From positions 1 through 9,361 of the forward strand of contig CAMWIG010000071.1 in the NCBI GenBank assembly GCA_947174295.1: 9,361 bases of DNA. The letters run 5' to 3'. Below, piece by piece: positions 5,789-9,361 of the stretch. The notes under the pieces were generated by a model. The model did not search any database, was not told the DNA's origin, and saw nothing but the letters and a program-made list of their open reading frames with translations. Position 1 is the first letter of the stretch, and each line of letters begins with the position of its first letter. This DNA comes from an uncultured Alistipes sp. (GTDB lineage: Bacteria > Bacteroidota > Bacteroidia > Bacteroidales > Rikenellaceae). Position numbers and translations under genes: made by a program.

Positions 5789-6919
5789 ATGAAAAGATTC
5801 GCATCCGCGCTCTTCGCGTTGCTCCTCTCTGTCGGGGCTTTCGCTCAGAGTGCAATGACCGAAGAGCTCGCCGCCAAGTGCGCGGAGGGTGCTCTGCGCA
5901 AGTACGGGCGTTATGCCAAGGAGGGCGTGGAGCGTCTGTCGCCGTCGCAGTTGCGCGAGATAGCCGACAATGCCGTTCTCTACCAGAACGAGGACGGCGG
6001 CTGGCCGAAGAATATCGACATGATGTCGACCGCCGTGCCGGCCGATGTCGTCGCATCCCTGCCGGCACACCGCCGTCGCAGCACGATCGACAATAATTCC
6101 GTATATCCCGAAATCGAACTTCTCGCGACGGTCTATGCCCTGACGGGCGAGACGAAATATCGCGATGCGGCACTGCGAGGAGTGGAGTTCATCCTCGCGA
6201 CGCAATACCCCGACGGAGGGTGGCGCGGCTGGGATGCCGATGCCATTACGTTCAACGACGGTGTCATCGCGGGCGTTCTCCACACGTGGCTCAACATCAT
6301 AAAGAAGAAGCCGCAGTTCGCATGGGTCGACAAGGAGCTCCGCAATCGCGTTCGCGCGTCGTTCGACGAGGGCATACGCTGCGTGCTCGCCTGCCAATAT
6401 GTTCAGAACGGCGTAAAGACGGCGTGGGCGCAGCAGTACGACCACCACACGCTGCAACCGGTGAAGGCCCGTGCATACGAGTTTCCGGGCATAGCTTCTG
6501 CCGAGAGTGCCGGCGTGGTATCGCTGCTGATGCGCATCAGCGAGCCTGCGCCCGAGATTGTCGAGGCTGTGAAGTGCGCCGTGGCGTGGTTCGAGCGCTC
6601 GAAGATATGCGGCATACGTCTCGAAACCGTTCCTGTTCCCGAGGAGGAGCGCGAGGAGCCGGGAGTGAAGAAGACGCGCATCATAGTCGAGGACCCCGAT
6701 GCCCGGCCGCTCTGGGCCCGTTACTACGAGCTCGAAACCAACCGCCCGTTTTTCAGCGACCGCCGAGGAATCGTGCTCTACGACTACATGGAGGTGTCGC
6801 AGGAGCGCCGCGGAGGCTACGGCTGGTACGGCAGTTGGCCTCAGGGCGTTCTGGACAAATATCCGGCATGGTTGGAGCGCATAGGTGAGAAGCCTGTGTG
6901 CGGGGATTGTTGCGAATAA
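5789..6919 (+). CDS. Secreted pectate lyase, polysaccharide lyase family 10
   Basis: PL10 enzymes cleave polygalacturonate by beta-elimination, usually with calcium. The 376-residue product has a signal peptide (1-19, cleavage at AFA|Q), then an alpha-helical toroid-like domain. Family motifs in order are YQNEDGGWPKN (65-75), STIDNN (98-103), TQYPDGGW (138-145), ITFND (153-157), TAWAQQYD (211-218), KARAYEFP (226-233), RPLWARYYELETNRPFF (306-322) and ERRGGYGWYGSWP (339-351). The arginines at 340-341 are in the region of the catalytic arginine. The frame is open from 5636, inside the preceding gene, but the ATG at 5789 is chosen because the signal peptide starts there. It lies 31 nt after cysteate synthase with no convincing promoter, so it is probably the last gene of that operon. 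The C-terminus CGDCCE (371-376) holds three cysteines, unusual for the family as I know it. No SusC/SusD pair is adjacent. Confidence 0.87.
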   Translation: MKRFASALFALLLSVGAFAQSAMTEELAAKCAEGALRKYGRYAKEGVERLSPSQLREIADNAVLYQNEDGGWPKNIDMMSTAVPADVVASLPAHRRRSTIDNNSVYPEIELLATVYALTGETKYRDAALRGVEFILATQYPDGGWRGWDADAITFNDGVIAGVLHTWLNIIKKKPQFAWVDKELRNRVRASFDEGIRCVLACQYVQNGVKTAWAQQYDHHTLQPVKARAYEFPGIASAESAGVVSLLMRISEPAPEIVEAVKCAVAWFERSKICGIRLETVPVPEEEREEPGVKKTRIIVEDPDARPLWARYYELETNRPFFSDRRGIVLYDYMEVSQERRGGYGWYGSWPQGVLDKYPAWLERIGEKPVCGDCCE

Positions 6920-6939
6920 GAAATTTTTTACTACTTTTG
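6909..6939 (+). promoter_or_regulatory. Promoter of the TonB-dependent receptor gene
   Basis: GTTG (6909-6912), a 19-nt spacer and TACTTTTG (6932-6939) fit the Bacteroidetes promoter with one mismatch in the -33 box. The -33 box lies within the last codons of the pectate lyase gene. The expected start, near 6945, falls inside the 5' arm of the following terminator hairpin, so its own transcript would not form the full terminator. Confidence 0.6.
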
Positions 6940-6940
6940 G

Positions 6941-6973
6941 GCGGCCTTAATGAAAATTAAGGTCGCTTTTTTT
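6941..6973 (+). terminator. Intrinsic terminator of the nspC-cysteate synthase-pectate lyase operon
   Basis: GCGGCCTTAA (6941-6950) pairs with TTAAGGTCGC (6957-6966), 10 bp with one G-T pair and a 6-nt loop, followed by seven T (6967-6973). It starts 22 nt after the pectate lyase stop codon. Confidence 0.85.
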
Positions 6974-7001
6974 AATATTAACTTTTTAAATCCAAGCAAG
7001 G

Positions 7002-9014
7002 ATGAAGACTTCTGGACAGAAGGAGCGCTTTGTGTGCTTCAAGCGGTGGTCGCGCGACAACTATGCGGTTTTCGCGTCGTTGCACCGCTACTGCAAGATC
7101 GGAGTGCTGTCGGTCGGAATGTCCATAATCCTGCATGCGACAGCCATGGCTGAGGAAGACCTCGTCGACTCTACCGCCGTCTTCAAGACGATGGCGATAG
7201 AGAGCGTCGGAGTCGTCGGGAACAAAGTGAACCCGACCCGCAGCGCAATGTCGCAGACTACGCTGTTCAACCGCGATCGCGGTGCGGCCGCGCCCGTGCA
7301 GACCATCGAATCTGCACTGCGCCTGAGCCCTGCCGTCGATGTGCGCGAGAGGGGCGGCAAGTCGGTGCAGGCGGATATTTCGATTCGCGGCGGATCGTTC
7401 GATCAAACTATGGTGATGCTCAACGGCATCGACTTTACCGATGCCCGAACGGGACATCAGACCCACGCTCTGCCCGTCGACGTGGATTGCGTCGCCGGCG
7501 TAGAGCTTATCGACGGCGTGGCCGGCGTCGGCGCCTATGCGGGTGCCGTGAATGTGCGTACCGTACCGCTGCGTCCCACCTATCTGCGTCTCGAAGCTGT
7601 CGGCGGCCAGTACGGCTACGCCTACGGCAATCTCTCGGGCGCCGTTACCGAGGGGCGTTTCACTCTCTTCGCCGCCGGCTCTTACAGACAGAGCGACGGC
7701 TACATCCACAACACCGACTTCACCAACTGGAACGGCTTCCTGCGCATGACCTACGATGCCGAGCGTGCGGGGCTCTTCGACGTGCAGGCCGGTTATCAGA
7801 ATCGCGCGTTCGGTTCGAACGGATTCTATGCCGCCTATAACGACGACCAGTTCGAACACACCGAAACGGCTCTGGCTTCGGTGCGCTGGGTCAAGTCGTG
7901 GAACGCATTCTCCATGAATGCTTCGGCAAGCTACCGAAAGAATTTCGACCGTTACGACTGGACTCGCGGGACGCCGATGAACCGCCACGATACCGACAAC
8001 GTGACGGCCGAGCTGTCGGGCGAGTATTCGTGGTGCGGCGGCAATACGGCGCTGGGCGTCGACTACGCGTTCAACCACATCTACTCCACCAATCTCGGAA
8101 TCCCCATGTCGAAGCCCCGCGGCGAATATACCCGCTCCGACGAACGCAATGTCGGCAACGTGTGGCTGCGCCATTCGAAGCGCTGGGTGCGCTTCGACGT
8201 CTCGGCTTCGGCCGGTGTCAGCTTCACCCCCTACGGTTCGTCGGCGCTGTGGAGCGTGGCCGGCGGATATCTTCCGACTCGGGGGCTGCGGATCGAGGCC
8301 GGCGTTACGCAGTCGATGCGTCTGCCGACATTCACCGACCTCTACTACACCTCGCCGGCGCATATCAACAATCTCGACCTCGTGCCGGAGAAGGCCGTGA
8401 CGTGCCGGTTGGGCGCCACCTATTCCCGCGGTGGGTGGAGTGCTTCGGCATTGGCCTATTACCGTGCCGGGCGCGATATCATAGACTGGGTGTGGCGTCC
8501 CGACATGGGCGACAAGTGGCACTCCGAGCAGGAGAGCCGTCTCGATACCTACGGCGTGGAGCTGTCGGGCGGTTATTCGTCCGACGGATGGCTGCGCAGC
8601 GTGACGGCGTCCTACGGGTACGTCGCGACCGACAAGCTCGGGCGCATCGTCACTTCGAGTGCGCTCGACTACATGAAGCACAAGGCCGCATTGAGCGTCG
8701 AGGTTCGTTTCCTGCGCAACTTCTCGTTCGTGCTGACCGGCTCGGTGTATGACCGCAACGGCAGCTATACGGCCTACCCGCGCAATGCGGACGGGTCGCT
8801 CAAACTCGACGAAGATGGCAACCGCGTGACCGAAGTCCGCGAGTTCGAGCCCTATTTCCTGCTCGACGGCCGTCTGTCGTGGTCGAAGGGTGCCGTGCGT
8901 CTCTACGTCGATGCCACGAACATCACCGGCACCGACTACTGCGATTTCGGCGGACTGCGTCTGCCGGGCCGCTGGTTCACCGGCGGAGTCGTCGTCACGA
9001 TAGGCAGGAAATAG
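7002..9014 (+). CDS. TonB-dependent outer-membrane receptor, BtuB-like
   Basis: This is predicted to be an outer-membrane beta-barrel that imports a scarce ligand such as a corrinoid or metal chelate, powered by TonB-ExbBD. The 670-residue protein begins with a polar, aromatic, basic extension (1-32, including FKRWSRDNYAVFASL at 13-27), a hydrophobic segment (33-48) and a plausible cleavage site TAMA|E at 50. The segment MAIESVGVVGNK (64-75) may be the TonB box. The plug spans about 85-190: ESALRLSPAVDVRERGG (103-119), ADISIRGGSFDQTMVMLNG (124-142) and VAGVELIDGVAGVGAYAGA (164-182). The remaining ~480 residues are alternating polar/aromatic strands, including RLPTFTDLYY near 440. It lacks the carboxypeptidase-like N-terminal domain of SusC proteins and has no SusD neighbour, hence BtuB-like. 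No cobalamin riboswitch is visible in the leader of under 60 nt, so the ligand is unknown. It is monocistronic, between two terminators. Confidence 0.88.
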   Translation: MKTSGQKERFVCFKRWSRDNYAVFASLHRYCKIGVLSVGMSIILHATAMAEEDLVDSTAVFKTMAIESVGVVGNKVNPTRSAMSQTTLFNRDRGAAAPVQTIESALRLSPAVDVRERGGKSVQADISIRGGSFDQTMVMLNGIDFTDARTGHQTHALPVDVDCVAGVELIDGVAGVGAYAGAVNVRTVPLRPTYLRLEAVGGQYGYAYGNLSGAVTEGRFTLFAAGSYRQSDGYIHNTDFTNWNGFLRMTYDAERAGLFDVQAGYQNRAFGSNGFYAAYNDDQFEHTETALASVRWVKSWNAFSMNASASYRKNFDRYDWTRGTPMNRHDTDNVTAELSGEYSWCGGNTALGVDYAFNHIYSTNLGIPMSKPRGEYTRSDERNVGNVWLRHSKRWVRFDVSASAGVSFTPYGSSALWSVAGGYLPTRGLRIEAGVTQSMRLPTFTDLYYTSPAHINNLDLVPEKAVTCRLGATYSRGGWSASALAYYRAGRDIIDWVWRPDMGDKWHSEQESRLDTYGVELSGGYSSDGWLRSVTASYGYVATDKLGRIVTSSALDYMKHKAALSVEVRFLRNFSFVLTGSVYDRNGSYTAYPRNADGSLKLDEDGNRVTEVREFEPYFLLDGRLSWSKGAVRLYVDATNITGTDYCDFGGLRLPGRWFTGGVVVTIGRK

Positions 9015-9033
9015 CCCTGTCGACAGCTGGTTC

Positions 9034-9074
9034 GAAAGTCCGGCCTTGGCATGAGGCCGGACTTTCATTTTTTT
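9034..9074 (+). terminator. Intrinsic terminator of the TonB-dependent receptor gene
   Basis: A perfect 13-bp stem (9034-9046 with 9054-9066) with a 7-nt loop is followed by A and then seven T (9068-9074). It begins 20 nt past the receptor stop codon. Confidence 0.92.
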
Positions 9075-9103
9075 GTCCGGGCCGCTTTTTCCCTTGCGGA
9101 TTT

Positions 9104-9134
9104 TATGAAAATTCGCCGGGAATCGTTATATTTG
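9104..9134 (+). promoter_or_regulatory. Promoter of the formimidoyltransferase gene
   Basis: TATATTTG (9127-9134) is a full match to the TAnnTTTG -7 box. TATG at 9104-9107, 19 nt upstream, is a 3-of-4 match to the -33 box. The -7 box ends 35 nt before the ATG at 9170, and the leader is A-rich. Confidence 0.6.
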
Positions 9135-9169
9135 AAGTCGGAAACGAAAATTCAAAACACGATTATAAT

Positions 9170-9361
9170 ATGGAAAAACGTATCGTAGAGTGTGTCCCCA
9201 ATTTCAGCGAGGGACGCGACAAGGAAGTCATCCGGCAGATTGCCCGTTCGATCGAGGAGGTCGAGGGCGTGAAGTTGCTCGACGTCGATCCGGGCGAAGC
9301 TACGAACCGCACGGTCGTTACTTTCGTAGGGTCGCCCGAGGCTGTCGTCGAAGCGGCATTC
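9170..9361 (+). CDS. ftcD: Glutamate formimidoyltransferase (formiminotransferase), N-terminal part
   Basis: This enzyme moves the formimino group from N-formiminoglutamate to tetrahydrofolate, a late step of histidine breakdown. Only the first 64 codons are in the window and they stay open to the edge. The start MEKRIVECVPNFSEGRD is the hallmark of the formiminotransferase N-terminal subdomain. LLDVDPGEATNRTVVTFVG (36-54) is its next conserved segment. The catalytic histidine region and any fused cyclodeaminase domain would lie beyond the edge, so a mono- or bifunctional form cannot be told apart. The start is fixed by the family N-terminus and the promoter 35 nt upstream. Other hut genes may follow outside the window. 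Confidence 0.9.
   Translation, partial: MEKRIVECVPNFSEGRDKEVIRQIARSIEEVEGVKLLDVDPGEATNRTVVTFVGSPEAVVEAAF

Noticed and set aside
6940..7001. A cobalamin riboswitch before the BtuB-like receptor
   Set aside because: The leader is under 60 nt and is mostly the terminator hairpin and an AT-rich stretch, too short for a cobalamin aptamer. No B12-box-like sequence was seen.
6978..9068. A 696-codon open frame on the minus strand, longer than the 670-codon gene it opposes
   Set aside because: Its translation is rich in His, Arg, Val and Gly with no recognisable domain. The plus strand encodes a clear TonB receptor with promoter and terminator. It is an antisense shadow of GC-rich codon use.

Overview
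The window looks like chromosomal DNA from a gut Bacteroidales, most likely Alistipes or a close Rikenellaceae relative. This is inference from four things: high-GC codon use with AT-rich intergenic gaps; repeated Bacteroidetes-type promoters (TTTG, about 19 nt, TAnnTTTG) without Shine-Dalgarno sites; a cysteate synthase, expected in sulfonolipid makers such as Alistipes and Odoribacter; and several secreted or outer-membrane proteins of Bacteroidetes families.

Layout. Positions 1-568 (-) hold the N-terminal half of a saccharopine-dehydrogenase-like carboxy(nor)spermidine dehydrogenase. It is divergent from a single tRNA-Lys(UUU) at 696-768, and the two promoters interlock between 601 and 648. 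The tRNA has its own terminator at 776-807. Two minus-strand genes for exported proteins follow: an unrecognised 215-residue protein (1036-1683) and a CE7/AXE1 acetyl esterase (1842-3155). Between them is a perfect 15-bp inverted repeat with C9 and G9 arms. It looks like the esterase terminator and also carries the promoter of the downstream gene, with the G9 tract inside the promoter spacer.

From 3324 to 6919 (+) runs a probable operon: nspC (carboxynorspermidine/carboxyspermidine decarboxylase), a cysteate synthase 10 nt downstream, and a secreted PL10 pectate lyase 31 nt further on, closed by a terminator at 6941-6973. A BtuB-like TonB-dependent receptor (7002-9014) has a promoter that abuts that terminator, and its own terminator lies at 9034-9074. 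The window ends in the first 64 codons of a glutamate formimidoyltransferase (9170-9361).

Function. The dehydrogenase and decarboxylase are consecutive steps of the carboxyspermidine route to spermidine or norspermidine. Cysteate synthase would supply the sulfonated amino acid for capnine and sulfonolipids. The esterase and lyase act on plant polysaccharides. The receptor imports an unidentified ligand, and the last gene belongs to histidine catabolism. I see no phage, insertion sequence, CRISPR array or other large mobile system. The most unusual element is the poly-G promoter/hairpin at 1721-1773.
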